64,000 nucleotides of DNA, from positions 4,060,501 to 4,124,500 of the forward strand of contig NZ_CP141608.1 in NCBI RefSeq assembly GCF_035581345.1. Reading direction: 5' to 3'. The stretch is from Pseudomonas sp. JQ170C (GTDB lineage Bacteria; Pseudomonadota; Gammaproteobacteria; Pseudomonadales; Pseudomonadaceae). The position numbers were made by a program, and so were the translations under genes. Below are positions 8,742 to 18,031 of the stretch, piece after piece. Every line of letters begins with the position of its first letter. Position 1 is the first letter of the stretch. The notes beneath the pieces are model-generated. The model made no database searches. It worked only from the letters and a program-made list of their open reading frames with translations, and was not told the DNA's origin.

Positions 8742-9721
8742 TGATCGGACTCTGGAAGACATGGAAAGCCCTGGAGGCCCGGGGCATCATGGGTATCAAC
8801 CGGCGCAACGCGGACTACGTCCTCAAGTACAACAAGCGCCACCTGTACCCGATCGTCGATGACAAGATCATCACCAAGGAGCGCGCCATCAAGGCCGGCA
8901 TCCATGTGCCGGAAATGTACGGGATCATCTCCACCGAGAAAGAGATCGACAAACTCGGCGAGATCATCGGCGGGCGCAACGACTTCGTCGTCAAGCCTGC
9001 CCAGGGTGCCGGCGGTGACGGCATCCTGGTGGTGGCCGATCGCTTCGAGGACCGTTACCGTACGGTCTCGGGCAAGATCATCAGCCACGAGGAAATCGAG
9101 CACCAGATCTCCAGCATCCTGACCGGCCTGTACTCCCTGGGCGGTCACCGCGACCGTGCCCTGATCGAGTACCGGGTCACCCCCGACCAGATCTTCAAGA
9201 GCATCAGCTACGAAGGCGTGCCGGACATCCGCATCATCGTGCTGATGGGTTACCCGGTCATGGCCATGCTGCGTTTGCCAACCCGCCAGTCCGGCGGCAA
9301 GGCCAACCTGCACCAGGGCGCCATCGGCGTCGGCGTAGACCTGGCCACCGGCCTGACCCTGCGCGGCACCTGGCTGAACAACATCATCAGCAAGCACCCG
9401 GACACCACCAACGCGGTGGATGGCGTGCAACTGCCGAACTGGGACGGCTTCATGAAGCTTGCCGCCGGCTGCTACGAGCTGTGCGGCCTGGGCTACATCG
9501 GTGTCGACATGGTGCTGGACCAGGACAAGGGCCCGTTGATCCTCGAACTCAACGCCCGCCCCGGCCTGAACATCCAGATTGCCAACGACTGCGGCCTGAC
9601 CAAGCGCACCCACGCCATCGAGGCGCACCTGGAGCAACTGGCCAAAGACGGCAAGCAGGAAACCGCCGAGGAGCGTGTGCGCTTCGCCCAGGCCCTGTTC
9701 GGTCACGTCCCGTCCACCTGA
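8741..9721 (+). CDS. rloC: ATP-grasp alpha-L-glutamate ligase-like protein (RloC-type)
   Basis: A cytoplasmic 326-aa ATP-grasp enzyme of the sugar-transfer/RimK-like class. DFVVKPAQGAGGDGILVV (about residues 83-100) forms the ATP lysine/glycine loop, and LILELNARPGLNIQIAN near 265-282 holds the metal-binding Glu-x-Asn. It overlaps the upstream gene by one base. It probably ligates an amino acid or peptide to an acceptor that is then exported or sensed by the other two proteins; this is inference from family, and neither substrate is known. Confidence 0.82.
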   Translation: MIGLWKTWKALEARGIMGINRRNADYVLKYNKRHLYPIVDDKIITKERAIKAGIHVPEMYGIISTEKEIDKLGEIIGGRNDFVVKPAQGAGGDGILVVADRFEDRYRTVSGKIISHEEIEHQISSILTGLYSLGGHRDRALIEYRVTPDQIFKSISYEGVPDIRIIVLMGYPVMAMLRLPTRQSGGKANLHQGAIGVGVDLATGLTLRGTWLNNIISKHPDTTNAVDGVQLPNWDGFMKLAAGCYELCGLGYIGVDMVLDQDKGPLILELNARPGLNIQIANDCGLTKRTHAIEAHLEQLAKDGKQETAEERVRFAQALFGHVPST

Positions 9722-9730
9722 GTGCACCCA

Positions 9731-9770
9731 CCTGGTTCGCGTCAGCCCACAGCGGCTGACGCGGGCCAGG
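9731..9770 (+). terminator. Strong hairpin after rloC (no U-tract)
   Basis: A 10-bp perfect stem (9738-9747 with 9754-9763) sits inside a further CCTGG/CCAGG pairing. It lies 10 bp after the rloC stop. No run of T follows, so it may stabilise the 3' end or act as a weak terminator. Confidence 0.55.
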
Positions 9771-9852
9771 CACTCAAGGTCGTAGTCAGCGCTAGGCGCA
9801 TGTCCTGCACAGGACTACAATCGCCTCCCCGCATTCATTGCTGTTCACTTGC

Positions 9853-11196
9853 ATGCCGACCTGTACGCTCCACCCCCTGCCTTACCTCGCCGATCCCGCG
9901 GCCTACTTTGCACGCATCCGCAAGGCGCCTGGCGCCGTGCTGCTCGACAGCGCCCGTCCGAGCGCCGAGCGCGGCCGCTACGACCTGCTCAGCGCCTGGC
10001 CGGTACAAAGCCTGGCACCTGAGGCCGGTGAAAGCGGTGAAGCCTACTTGCAGCGCCTGCGCGAGTGCCTTGAGCAGCTGGGCCGCGCCGAACTGCCGCA
10101 GAACGTCGAACTGCCGTTTGCCGGTGGCCTGATCGGCTACCTCAGTTACGACTTCGGCCGCCGGCTTGAGCAATTGCCCACGCTTGCCGCCGACGACCTG
10201 GGCCTGGCAGACGCACACCTGGGGCTCTACGCCTGGGCACTGATCAGCGACCACCTGCGCCAGCAGAGCCAGCTGGTGTTTCACCCAAGCCTGGCCGAGG
10301 CCGAGCGCCAGCGCCTGATTGCACTGTTCGAGAACCCGGCGACGGACGAGCACGCGCACTTTTCCCTGCAGGCGCCGATGCGCGGTGATATCAGCCCCGA
10401 GGACTATCGCAAGGCGTTCGACCGGGTGCAGCAGTACATTCATGCCGGCGACTGCTACCAGATCAACCTCACCCAGCGTTTCCGGGCGCCCTGCCAGGGC
10501 GATCCGTGGCATGCCTACCAGGCGCTACGCCAGGCCTGCCCCACGCCCTACTCGGGCTTCCAGTTGCTGGCTGACGGCAGCGCACTGCTGAGCTTTTCGC
10601 CGGAGCGTTTTATCCAGGTCAGCGCCGGCCAGGTCGAAACCCGCCCCATCAAAGGCACCCGGCCACGTAGCGCCGATGCCGCCGAGGACGCCGGCAACGG
10701 TGTGGAATTGCTGGCAAGCAAGAAAGACCGCGCCGAAAACCTGATGATCGTCGATTTGCTGCGCAACGACCTGGGCCGCACCTGCGAGATCGGCTCGGTG
10801 AAGGTGCCGGAACTGTTCAGCCTGGAAAGCTACCCCAATGTCCATCACCTGGTCAGCAGCGTCACCGGCCGCCTGGCTGCCGACAAGGATGCGCTGGACC
10901 TGATCGCCGGCAGCTTCCCCGGCGGCTCGATCACCGGCGCGCCGAAAATTCGCGCCATGCAGATCATCGACGAACTGGAACCCAGTCGTCGGGCGCTGTA
11001 CTGCGGCTCGTTGCTGTATGTGGACGTACGCGGCGAGATGGACAGCTCGATTGCCATCCGCAGCCTGCTGGTCAAGGACGGGCAGGTGTGCTGCTGGGGC
11101 GGGGGCGCGGTGGTGGCGGACTCGGACTGGCAGGCCGAGTACGACGAGTCGATCACCAAGGTGAAGGTGTTGCTCGAGACGCTGCAGGGCCTTTGA
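9853..11196 (+). CDS. pabB: Aminodeoxychorismate synthase component I
   Basis: The product makes 4-amino-4-deoxychorismate from chorismate and ammonia, for folate. At 447 aa it is a stand-alone PabB without a fused amidotransferase. Chorismate-binding signatures are SFSPERF, PIKGTRPR (the lysine of PIKGT is typical of PabB rather than anthranilate synthase) and KDRAENLMIVDLLRNDLGR. The ATG at 9853 is chosen by family alignment; an in-frame ATG lies five codons earlier. No clear ribosome site is seen, and TACAAT at 9816-9821 is a possible -10. It sits beside thrH, as in P. aeruginosa. Confidence 0.93.
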   Translation: MPTCTLHPLPYLADPAAYFARIRKAPGAVLLDSARPSAERGRYDLLSAWPVQSLAPEAGESGEAYLQRLRECLEQLGRAELPQNVELPFAGGLIGYLSYDFGRRLEQLPTLAADDLGLADAHLGLYAWALISDHLRQQSQLVFHPSLAEAERQRLIALFENPATDEHAHFSLQAPMRGDISPEDYRKAFDRVQQYIHAGDCYQINLTQRFRAPCQGDPWHAYQALRQACPTPYSGFQLLADGSALLSFSPERFIQVSAGQVETRPIKGTRPRSADAAEDAGNGVELLASKKDRAENLMIVDLLRNDLGRTCEIGSVKVPELFSLESYPNVHHLVSSVTGRLAADKDALDLIAGSFPGGSITGAPKIRAMQIIDELEPSRRALYCGSLLYVDVRGEMDSSIAIRSLLVKDGQVCCWGGGAVVADSDWQAEYDESITKVKVLLETLQGL

Positions 11197-11200
11197 ATGC

Positions 11201-11246
11201 ATCGCGGGGCAAGCCCGCTCCAGTAGGAGCGGGCTTGCCCCGCGAA
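11201..11246. repeat. REP doublet between convergent pabB and thrH
   Basis: Two REP cores face each other with about 3 bp between them, like the doublet at 819-864. The element fills the gap between the two convergent stop codons and probably acts as a bidirectional mRNA 3' structure. Confidence 0.88.
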
Positions 11247-11253
11247 AAAGCCA

Positions 11254-11871
11254 TTACAGACTCAACGACCGGCTCGAAGCCTTGATGAATTCCTTCTTCA
11301 ACGCCTCGAAATCATGCACCGCCGGGAATTGCGGGAACTCGCGAATCACGTTCTCCGGTGCATGGAACAGGATTCCGGTATCGGCCTCGCCCAGCATGGT
11401 GGTGTCGTTGTACGAGTCGCCAGCGGCAATCACCCGGTAGTACAGGCTCTTGAAGGCCAGCACCGACTGACGCTTGGGGTCTTTCTGGCGCAGTTGATAG
11501 CCGGTCACACGATCGGTTTCGTCGGTGATCAGGCGATGGCACAGCAGCGTCGGGAAGCCCAGCTGGCGCATCAACGGCTGGGAGAATTCGTAGAAGGTGT
11601 CGGAGAGGATCACCACCTGGAAGCGTTCGCGCAGCCAGTCGACGAATTCAATGGCGCCGTCGAGCGGCTTGAGTGTGGCGATGACCGCCTGGATGTCGGA
11701 CAACTTCAGACCGTGCTCGTCCAGAATACGCACGCGCTGTTTCATCAGCACGTCGTAGTCGGGAATATCGCGGGTGGTGGCCCGTAGCGATTCGATTCCG
11801 GTTTTTTCCGCGAAGGCGATCCAGATTTCCGGGACCAGTACGCCTTCCAGGTCGAGACAGGCAATTTCCAC
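11254..11871 (-). CDS. thrH: ThrH, phosphoserine phosphatase / homoserine phosphotransferase
   Basis: A HAD-superfamily enzyme that removes phosphate from phosphoserine and can transfer it to homoserine. The start is the GTG at 11869-11871 (205 aa), preceded by GAGGAG at about 8 nt. It gives the family N-terminus (V/M)EIACLDLEGVLVPE, in which the usual DxDx motif is DLE. Later HAD motifs are ILSDTFYEF and AAGDSYNDTTML. The frame runs on upstream to 11979 but that part is not typical of the family. Confidence 0.93.
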   Translation of the reverse strand: MEIACLDLEGVLVPEIWIAFAEKTGIESLRATTRDIPDYDVLMKQRVRILDEHGLKLSDIQAVIATLKPLDGAIEFVDWLRERFQVVILSDTFYEFSQPLMRQLGFPTLLCHRLITDETDRVTGYQLRQKDPKRQSVLAFKSLYYRVIAAGDSYNDTTMLGEADTGILFHAPENVIREFPQFPAVHDFEALKKEFIKASSRSLSL

Positions 11872-12000
11872 AGCACACTCCTCGAACAACGCCAAAAATG
11901 GGAAGCCGCACTCTACATGCGAGGCGTCTGCCCGGGCAATTTTTGTTAAGATCGGCACATTACGAGCGCCAAGCGCCATTCAATGACCGGAAGCCGCCTG

Positions 12001-12735
12001 ATGAGCCAACCCTTCGACGTCGCCGCCCTGGCCGCGACCTATGCCAACAAGTCCCCACAAGACATCCTCAAGCTCGCCTTCGAGCACTTTGGCGATGACC
12101 TGTGGATCTCTTTCAGCGGCGCCGAAGACGTGGTGCTGGTGGACATGGCCTGGAAGCTGAACAAGAACGTCAAGGTGTTCAGCCTCGACACCGGTCGCCT
12201 GCACCCGGAGACCTACCGCTTCATCGACCAGGTGCGCGAGCACTACAACCTGCCGATCGAGATCCTCTCCCCCGACCGCAGCAAGCTTGACCCCTTCGTC
12301 AAGGAAAAGGGCCTGTTCAGCTTCTACAAGGACGGCCACGGCGAATGCTGCGGCATTCGCAAGATCGAACCGCTGCGACGCAAGCTGAGCACCGTCAGCG
12401 CCTGGGCCACCGGCCAGCGTCGCGACCAGAGCCCGGGCACCCGCAGCCAGGTAGCCGCACTGGAAATCGACGGCGCGTTCTCCACGCCCGAGCGCACGCT
12501 GTACAAATTCAACCCGCTGGCGCAGATGAGCAGCGAGGAAGTCTGGGGCTACATCCGCATGCTCGAGCTGCCGTACAACAGCCTGCACGAACGCGGCTTC
12601 ATCAGCATCGGCTGCGAGCCCTGCACCCGCCCGGTGCTGCCGAACCAGCACGAGCGCGAAGGCCGCTGGTGGTGGGAGGAATCGACCCAGAAGGAATGCG
12701 GTCTGCACGCCGGCAACCTGATCAGCAAGGGCTGA
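12001..12735 (+). CDS. cysH: Adenylyl-sulfate (APS) reductase
   Basis: The product reduces activated sulfate to sulfite in assimilatory sulfate reduction, in the cytoplasm. The protein is 244 aa from the ATG at 12001; two weaker starts lie just upstream. The paired cysteines of ECCGIRK and CEPC are [4Fe-4S] ligands found in APS-type but not PAPS-type CysH, so the substrate is probably APS. The C-terminal KECGLHAG carries the catalytic cysteine. Its usual regulator cysB lies 2.7 kb downstream, separated by an ABC cassette. Confidence 0.95.
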   Translation: MSQPFDVAALAATYANKSPQDILKLAFEHFGDDLWISFSGAEDVVLVDMAWKLNKNVKVFSLDTGRLHPETYRFIDQVREHYNLPIEILSPDRSKLDPFVKEKGLFSFYKDGHGECCGIRKIEPLRRKLSTVSAWATGQRRDQSPGTRSQVAALEIDGAFSTPERTLYKFNPLAQMSSEEVWGYIRMLELPYNSLHERGFISIGCEPCTRPVLPNQHEREGRWWWEESTQKECGLHAGNLISKG

Positions 12736-12748
12736 TCGCCAGGCGCAC

Positions 12749-12773
12749 AAAAACCGGCTTCGGCCGGTTTTTT
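12749..12773 (+). terminator. Rho-independent terminator after cysH
   Basis: AAAAACCGGC and GCCGGTTTTT form a stem with a TTCG tetraloop, followed by a T run, 13 bp after the cysH stop. Confidence 0.9.
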
Positions 12774-12793
12774 CATGCCCGCGAGAAAGGGGC

Positions 12794-12831
12794 TTGCGTG
12801 ATAGCACAAGTGTATTGCTACACTAATACAC
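12794..12831 (+). promoter_or_regulatory. Promoter and operator of the GntR/ABC cassette
   Basis: The inverted repeat GTGTATT-N8-AATACAC (12810-12831) ends exactly at the ATG of the GntR gene. A possible -10 TACACT (12819-12824) lies inside it, with a weak -35 TTGCGT (12794-12799, 19-bp spacing). Operators of this placement and sequence type are usual for YtrA-type repressors. If the -10 is right, transcription would start at or within a few bases of the ATG. Confidence 0.65.
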
Positions 12832-13239
12832 ATGGACGCCATGACCCTGCACATCGAACCCAGCGCTGCCGATCCGATCTATCGCCAGATCGTCGGCCAG
12901 ATCACCCGCCTGATCAGCGCAGGCACCTGCCCGCCCGGCACCCGCCTGCCCTCGGTGCGCGAGGTCGCCGCAGCCCATGCCATCAACCCGATGACCGTCT
13001 CCAAGGCCTACGCCCTGCTTGAGGCGCAGGGCCTGCTGGAGCGCCAGCGTGGCAAGGGCATGCAAGTGGCCGACAACCACCTGGCCGTCACCCCGGCACA
13101 AATCCGTCTGCAGACTCTGCAACCGGCCTTGGAGCAACTGGCCCGCCAGGCCCGCCAACTGGACCTGAGCCTTGAGCAGTTGATCGAAGCACTCGCCCCA
13201 CTCATGAACGACGTAGAGCCTCACGAAGGAACGCAATGA
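12832..13239 (+). CDS. GntR-family regulator, YtrA type
   Basis: A 135-aa protein with only a winged helix (about residues 10-80; SVREVAAAHAINPMTVSKAYALLEAQGLLERQRGKGMQV) and a short helical tail, the YtrA subfamily layout that lacks an effector domain. Such proteins repress a linked ABC transporter operon. The start may be the ATG at 12832 or the one at 12841; neither has a clear ribosome site, which fits a leaderless message. It overlaps the ATPase gene by 4 bp. Confidence 0.88.
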   Translation: MDAMTLHIEPSAADPIYRQIVGQITRLISAGTCPPGTRLPSVREVAAAHAINPMTVSKAYALLEAQGLLERQRGKGMQVADNHLAVTPAQIRLQTLQPALEQLARQARQLDLSLEQLIEALAPLMNDVEPHEGTQ

Positions 13240-14105
13240 GCCACCTGGACCCCGTGGTCGAAGCCCTCGCCTTGACCAAACGCTACAAGGATCACACTGC
13301 GCTGAACGATGTATCGCTGCGCGTCGCGCCGGGAACGGTGTTGGGGTTGCTCGGCCGTAACGGCGCGGGCAAGAGCACGCTGATGGAATGCCTGCTGGGG
13401 CTGCGTAGCGCCGAAAGCGGGCAAGCCCGGCTGTTTGGCAAGCCTGCCCTGCAGATCAACGACCACGACAAAGCCGCGCTGGGCTACGTGCCGCAACAAA
13501 CCGACAGCCTGCTATGGATGAAAGTCGGCGATGCATTGACGTTCTTCGCCAGCCTCTACCCGACCTGGGACAGCCACCTGGCCGACAGCCTGCTGCAGCG
13601 CTGGAACCTGGACAGCAAGCGGCTGATTCAGGACCTGTCGCCGGGGCAACGCCAGCAAGTGGCAATCATCCGCGCCCTGGCGCCGCGTCCGCGCCTGCTG
13701 GTGCTGGATGAACCGGCCGCCGCCCTCGATCCGCTGGTGCGCCGCGAAGTGTTGCGCGAGATTGTCGAACTGGCCGCAGAGCACGGCAGCACCGTGGTGT
13801 TCTCCACCCACATCCTCTCGGACCTTGAGCGCATCGCTTCCCATGTTGCGCTGATGCACGAAGGCCGCTTGCGCCTGTATGGCGAACTCGACCAGCTCAA
13901 GGACGAACTGCGCAGGGTCCGGTGGCCGCAGCACAGCACCCTGCCCGCCCTGCCATTGCCCGGCGAAGTGGCCCGCCGGCCACTGGCCGAAGGTGGCTGG
14001 AGCCTGGTCCTGAACCTGGCCCAGGCTGACGCGAGCACCCTGCCCGGCCAGGCCAGCACCCACAGCCTGAGCCTTGAAGACCTGTTCGTGGAGCTGGCGG
14101 CATGA
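13236..14105 (+). CDS. ABC transporter ATP-binding protein
   Basis: A 289-aa ATPase. Walker A is GRNGAGKS (about residue 40-48), the signature region DLSPGQRQQ departs slightly from LSGGQ, and Walker B is LLVLDEPAAALDP with a following switch histidine (STHILSDLERI). It is of the CcmA/YtrB export type and lies in a three-gene operon with overlapping start and stop codons on both sides. Substrate unknown; YtrA-linked transporters often respond to cell-wall stress or antimicrobial peptides. Confidence 0.9.
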   Translation: MSHLDPVVEALALTKRYKDHTALNDVSLRVAPGTVLGLLGRNGAGKSTLMECLLGLRSAESGQARLFGKPALQINDHDKAALGYVPQQTDSLLWMKVGDALTFFASLYPTWDSHLADSLLQRWNLDSKRLIQDLSPGQRQQVAIIRALAPRPRLLVLDEPAAALDPLVRREVLREIVELAAEHGSTVVFSTHILSDLERIASHVALMHEGRLRLYGELDQLKDELRRVRWPQHSTLPALPLPGEVARRPLAEGGWSLVLNLAQADASTLPGQASTHSLSLEDLFVELAA

Positions 14106-15334
14106 ACGCCGGTACATTCAAACCCTTGTTCCTTGGACCCTGGCTGCTGGCGTTGGGCGTGCTGTGCTATGGGTCGGTCCTGGGCATGGGGGTGATCATC
14201 GGGCAGATCGGGCCAGCCAGCCGTGAGTCCCTGGCCTGGCCCGTCACCTGGGCCCTGGCCGCCGCCCTGTGGTGGGTGTTCCATGGGCCACGGCTGTGCA
14301 ACCTCGTCCACAGCATGGTTGCCTTGCAGTTACCGGGCGCTCGGATGACCCTGCTGCGCGGCATCGGCGTGCACATGGTGCTGAGCATCAGCCCTCCCCT
14401 GCTGTGCCTGCTGCTGTGGCCGCCTGCCGGTCAAGATACCGTGCAGCTGGCTGCGGCACTCTGGCTGGGCGCGTGTTTCGGTTTGTGGGCGATCAGCCTG
14501 CCGTCCGTGCTGTTCTTCATTCCCGCCACGCTGTTGAGCCTTTACTGGCAAGTGCTGGCTGATCCCGCCCTGTGCGCCATGCTCGGCGTATTCGCACTGA
14601 CACTGACCTGGGGACTCTGGCACTGGCAGTCACGGCATCCGCGCACACGCGTCCTCACCCCGTTCGGTGTTGTGCTGGATGGCTATGCGCTGAGTCTGCC
14701 TGGCCCACTGAAGGAGCGCCTGACGCCAACGGCCGGCACACGTGAATCCCTGCGAGCACAGCCAGACCACCTGGGTCAGGCGCGCATGGCCGCCCTGCTC
14801 GGTCGAAATTGCCAGACCCTCCGGCAAATCTACGGCAAGCGCGGCCAGGCGTTTATCTACCTGAGCCTGGGAGGCCTGCTGGCATTCTGTTATTGGCTAA
14901 AACCGGGCTATGACAGCAGCTTTATCGCCCTGTGGGCTGCCGTCGTGCTGGTCTGGATTCCCCTGCAGCCGATTGGCACCCTGATCGATCTGCACGGCCG
15001 TAACCGGGCAATCCTCGCCGAGCTGCTGCTGGCACCCGGCTTGCCGCCACGCGAGCAGTTGCAGGCAACCCTGATGCGTCAGCTGCGTCGCTGCATGCTG
15101 GAGCGGCAGCTGTTCATGACCTTGCTGATCATGGCGCTGGGGGCACACAACGACAGGCCCGGACTGCACCAGCCGGCGGCCGCGATTGCCTTCTGCGCGT
15201 TCATGCTGATGGTGAACCAGGGCCTGGTCAGGCTGGCCTGGCGCGGCGCGCTGAGCCGAAAACAACTGGCGCTGGGTGCTGCAGCCGCGATGTTGCTGAT
15301 CTACCTTTGCACACTGATGCTGCGCAACGCCTGA
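14102..15334 (+). CDS. ABC transporter permease-like membrane protein
   Basis: A 410-aa protein with about ten hydrophobic stretches, for example 10-30, 45-65, 80-105, 115-135 and 245-300. A soluble stretch lies near residues 185-240 and the C-terminal helix ends MLLIYLCTLMLRNA. It overlaps the ATPase gene by 4 bp, so it is the probable membrane partner. I do not recognise a specific family. Its substrate cannot be read from sequence. Confidence 0.82.
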   Translation: MNAGTFKPLFLGPWLLALGVLCYGSVLGMGVIIGQIGPASRESLAWPVTWALAAALWWVFHGPRLCNLVHSMVALQLPGARMTLLRGIGVHMVLSISPPLLCLLLWPPAGQDTVQLAAALWLGACFGLWAISLPSVLFFIPATLLSLYWQVLADPALCAMLGVFALTLTWGLWHWQSRHPRTRVLTPFGVVLDGYALSLPGPLKERLTPTAGTRESLRAQPDHLGQARMAALLGRNCQTLRQIYGKRGQAFIYLSLGGLLAFCYWLKPGYDSSFIALWAAVVLVWIPLQPIGTLIDLHGRNRAILAELLLAPGLPPREQLQATLMRQLRRCMLERQLFMTLLIMALGAHNDRPGLHQPAAAIAFCAFMLMVNQGLVRLAWRGALSRKQLALGAAAAMLLIYLCTLMLRNA

Positions 15335-15352
15335 AGCCGCCTGCGGGCAATA

Positions 15353-15380
15353 AAAAAACCGGCGCCATGGCCGGTTTTTT
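15353..15380. terminator. Bidirectional terminator between the ABC cassette and cysB
   Basis: A run of A, the stem ACCGGC/GCCGGT and a run of T form a symmetric terminator usable from both strands, lying between two convergent genes. Its stem (AACCGGC..GCCGGTT) is nearly the same as that of the terminator at 12749-12773. Confidence 0.9.
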
Positions 15381-15397
15381 AGGGCTGCGATGCGGTA

Positions 15398-16381
<984 letters not shown>

Positions 16382-16497
16382 TCAAATCTGCTGGGGCGTC
16401 ACCGGCAGCAGCGACGATTTATAACTATATTAGTGGTTTGGAGAATAAATCTAGAACTATTTTGGCAGTCTAGTACCAATCCGCTTACAACGCCCCC

Positions 16498-16995
16498 TTA
16501 TGCCTTCCTACGCCCCAGGTGTTGCGCCAGAGGCACCATATACACCGGCACCGGCGAGAGCTGCAGCAAGCGCACGGCGGTACGGCCAATGGGAATATCG
16601 ACACCCGCCCCCTGGCTGTGGCTGCCGAAGATCAACAAGTCGACACTCAGGCGCTGGGCCTGTTCCAGAATCACCTGGGCCGGGTCACCCTGGCGCACAC
16701 GCACCGCCTTGATCAATGCAAGGTCGGCCTCCTCACCCAACTCGTCGCGGAAGTTCTCCAGCACCCGCTGCTCGATATTGGCCATGACGCTGTTGACACC
16801 CTGGCTGTGCAATTCATCGAGGGTGCGTTCGTCCAGGTAGCTTTGCAGCAGCGACTCGGCGAACTGCCCCATGGGTTCGACGGCGTGAATCACGTAGAGC
16901 TCTGCATTGAAGGTGCGCGCCAGTGCGAGGGCGTGCTGCATGACAAAAGGTGCGTATACACCGAGGTCGGTGGCATAGAGCATGGAACGGATCAT
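16498..16995 (-). CDS. Universal stress protein family
   Basis: A 165-aa UspA-fold protein. The start MIRSMLYATDLG at 16993-16995 is preceded by GAGGAGG at a good distance, and the upstream extension of the frame is rejected. The nucleotide-binding C-terminal motif GSHSQGAGVDIPIGRTAVRLL follows the G-x2-G-x9-G(S/T) pattern loosely. It probably binds ATP or modulates stress survival; a specific role cannot be given. It lies upstream of cysB in the same direction with a 125-bp gap. Confidence 0.85.
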   Translation of the reverse strand: MIRSMLYATDLGVYAPFVMQHALALARTFNAELYVIHAVEPMGQFAESLLQSYLDERTLDELHSQGVNSVMANIEQRVLENFRDELGEEADLALIKAVRVRQGDPAQVILEQAQRLSVDLLIFGSHSQGAGVDIPIGRTAVRLLQLSPVPVYMVPLAQHLGRRKA

Positions 16996-17088
16996 TCGAC
17001 CTCCTCGACTGCCGCTTGGGCAGAGCAAGCTTCAGCTTAGCAGCGCCCGTACAACGCGCCGTTCCGTCCGGCGCCAGGCGCGGATGCC

Positions 17089-17997
17089 TCAGCCGAGGGT
17101 CGGTTCGTTGCTGATTCCATGGGGCACATGACCGGTCGCCACCACGCTGCGCGCCCGTTCGCAATGACCGGCCTGATCGTCGAAAAACACATCGGCGGCA
17201 AAGGCTTCAAGGAACGCCGATTTGTCCAGGCCGCCAAGAAACAGCGACTCATCCAGGCGCACATCCCATTCGCGCAGGGTGCGAATAACCCGCTCATGGG
17301 CCGGTGCCGAACGGGCCGTCACCAGGGCCGTGCGGATGGGGCAGGCGCCTTCGGGAAATTCTTTCTGCAACAGATTGAGCGCAGCCAGGAAGGGTTTGAA
17401 CGGACCGCCCCGCAGCGGCTCGCGGGCCGACTGCCGCTCGCTGGCCTGAAAAGCCTCCAGCCCGCCCAACTGATAGACCCGCTCGGACTCATCGGAAAAC
17501 AGCACCGCATCGCCATCGAAGGCAATGCGCAGTTCATCACTGTTGGCCCGCTGAGCGCCGCCGGAGAGAATCGTGGCGGCAGCGAACCCGGCCTCCAGGG
17601 CACTGCGCACATCATCGGCATCCGTGGACAGGAACAGGTGGCAACCAAAGGCCGCCAGGTAAGGATACGGACTGCGTCCCCCCACGAACGCTGCACGGTA
17701 GATTCCCAGGCCGTGGTGCTCGATGGAGTTGAACACCCGCAGGCCCGTGTCGGCACTGTTGCGCGATACCAGCACCACCTCGACCCGCGGCTGACCGAGG
17801 TGGGCATTCAGGCCCAGCAGCTTTTGCACCAGCGGGAACGCATCCCCCGGCACCAGCACTTCGTCTTCATGGTCGATCTGGTACTGGCGGTAGGCTTCGA
17901 CCCCATGCGCCAGGTAAATACGGTGGCTCTCGCTGAGATCGAACAAGGCCCGCGAGGAAATGGCAACGACGAGTTTGTCACCGAGGTTTTTGCTCAT
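17089..17997 (-). CDS. Cytosolic 5'-nucleotidase family protein
   Basis: A 302-aa protein of the bacterial 5'-nucleotidase family related to vertebrate cytosolic 5'-nucleotidase I. Visible segments are VVAISSRALFDL at the N-terminus, where the HAD nucleophile region carries DL, EVVLVSRNSADTGLRVFNSI, and IAFDGDAVLFSDESE, which contains the FDGD metal/phosphate motif. It probably dephosphorylates nucleoside monophosphates. ATG at 17995-17997. Confidence 0.85.
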   Translation of the reverse strand: MSKNLGDKLVVAISSRALFDLSESHRIYLAHGVEAYRQYQIDHEDEVLVPGDAFPLVQKLLGLNAHLGQPRVEVVLVSRNSADTGLRVFNSIEHHGLGIYRAAFVGGRSPYPYLAAFGCHLFLSTDADDVRSALEAGFAAATILSGGAQRANSDELRIAFDGDAVLFSDESERVYQLGGLEAFQASERQSAREPLRGGPFKPFLAALNLLQKEFPEGACPIRTALVTARSAPAHERVIRTLREWDVRLDESLFLGGLDKSAFLEAFAADVFFDDQAGHCERARSVVATGHVPHGISNEPTLG

Positions 17998-18007
17998 TAG
18001 CTACTCC

Positions 18008-18031
18008 TTTGCGGGGCCAGCCCGCGGCTAC
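18008..18031. repeat. Degenerate REP overlapping a stop codon
   Basis: TGCGGGGCCAGCCCGCGGCT resembles the REP core with changes in the loop and right arm. The TAG stop of the next gene (18028-18030) lies inside it. Confidence 0.55.
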
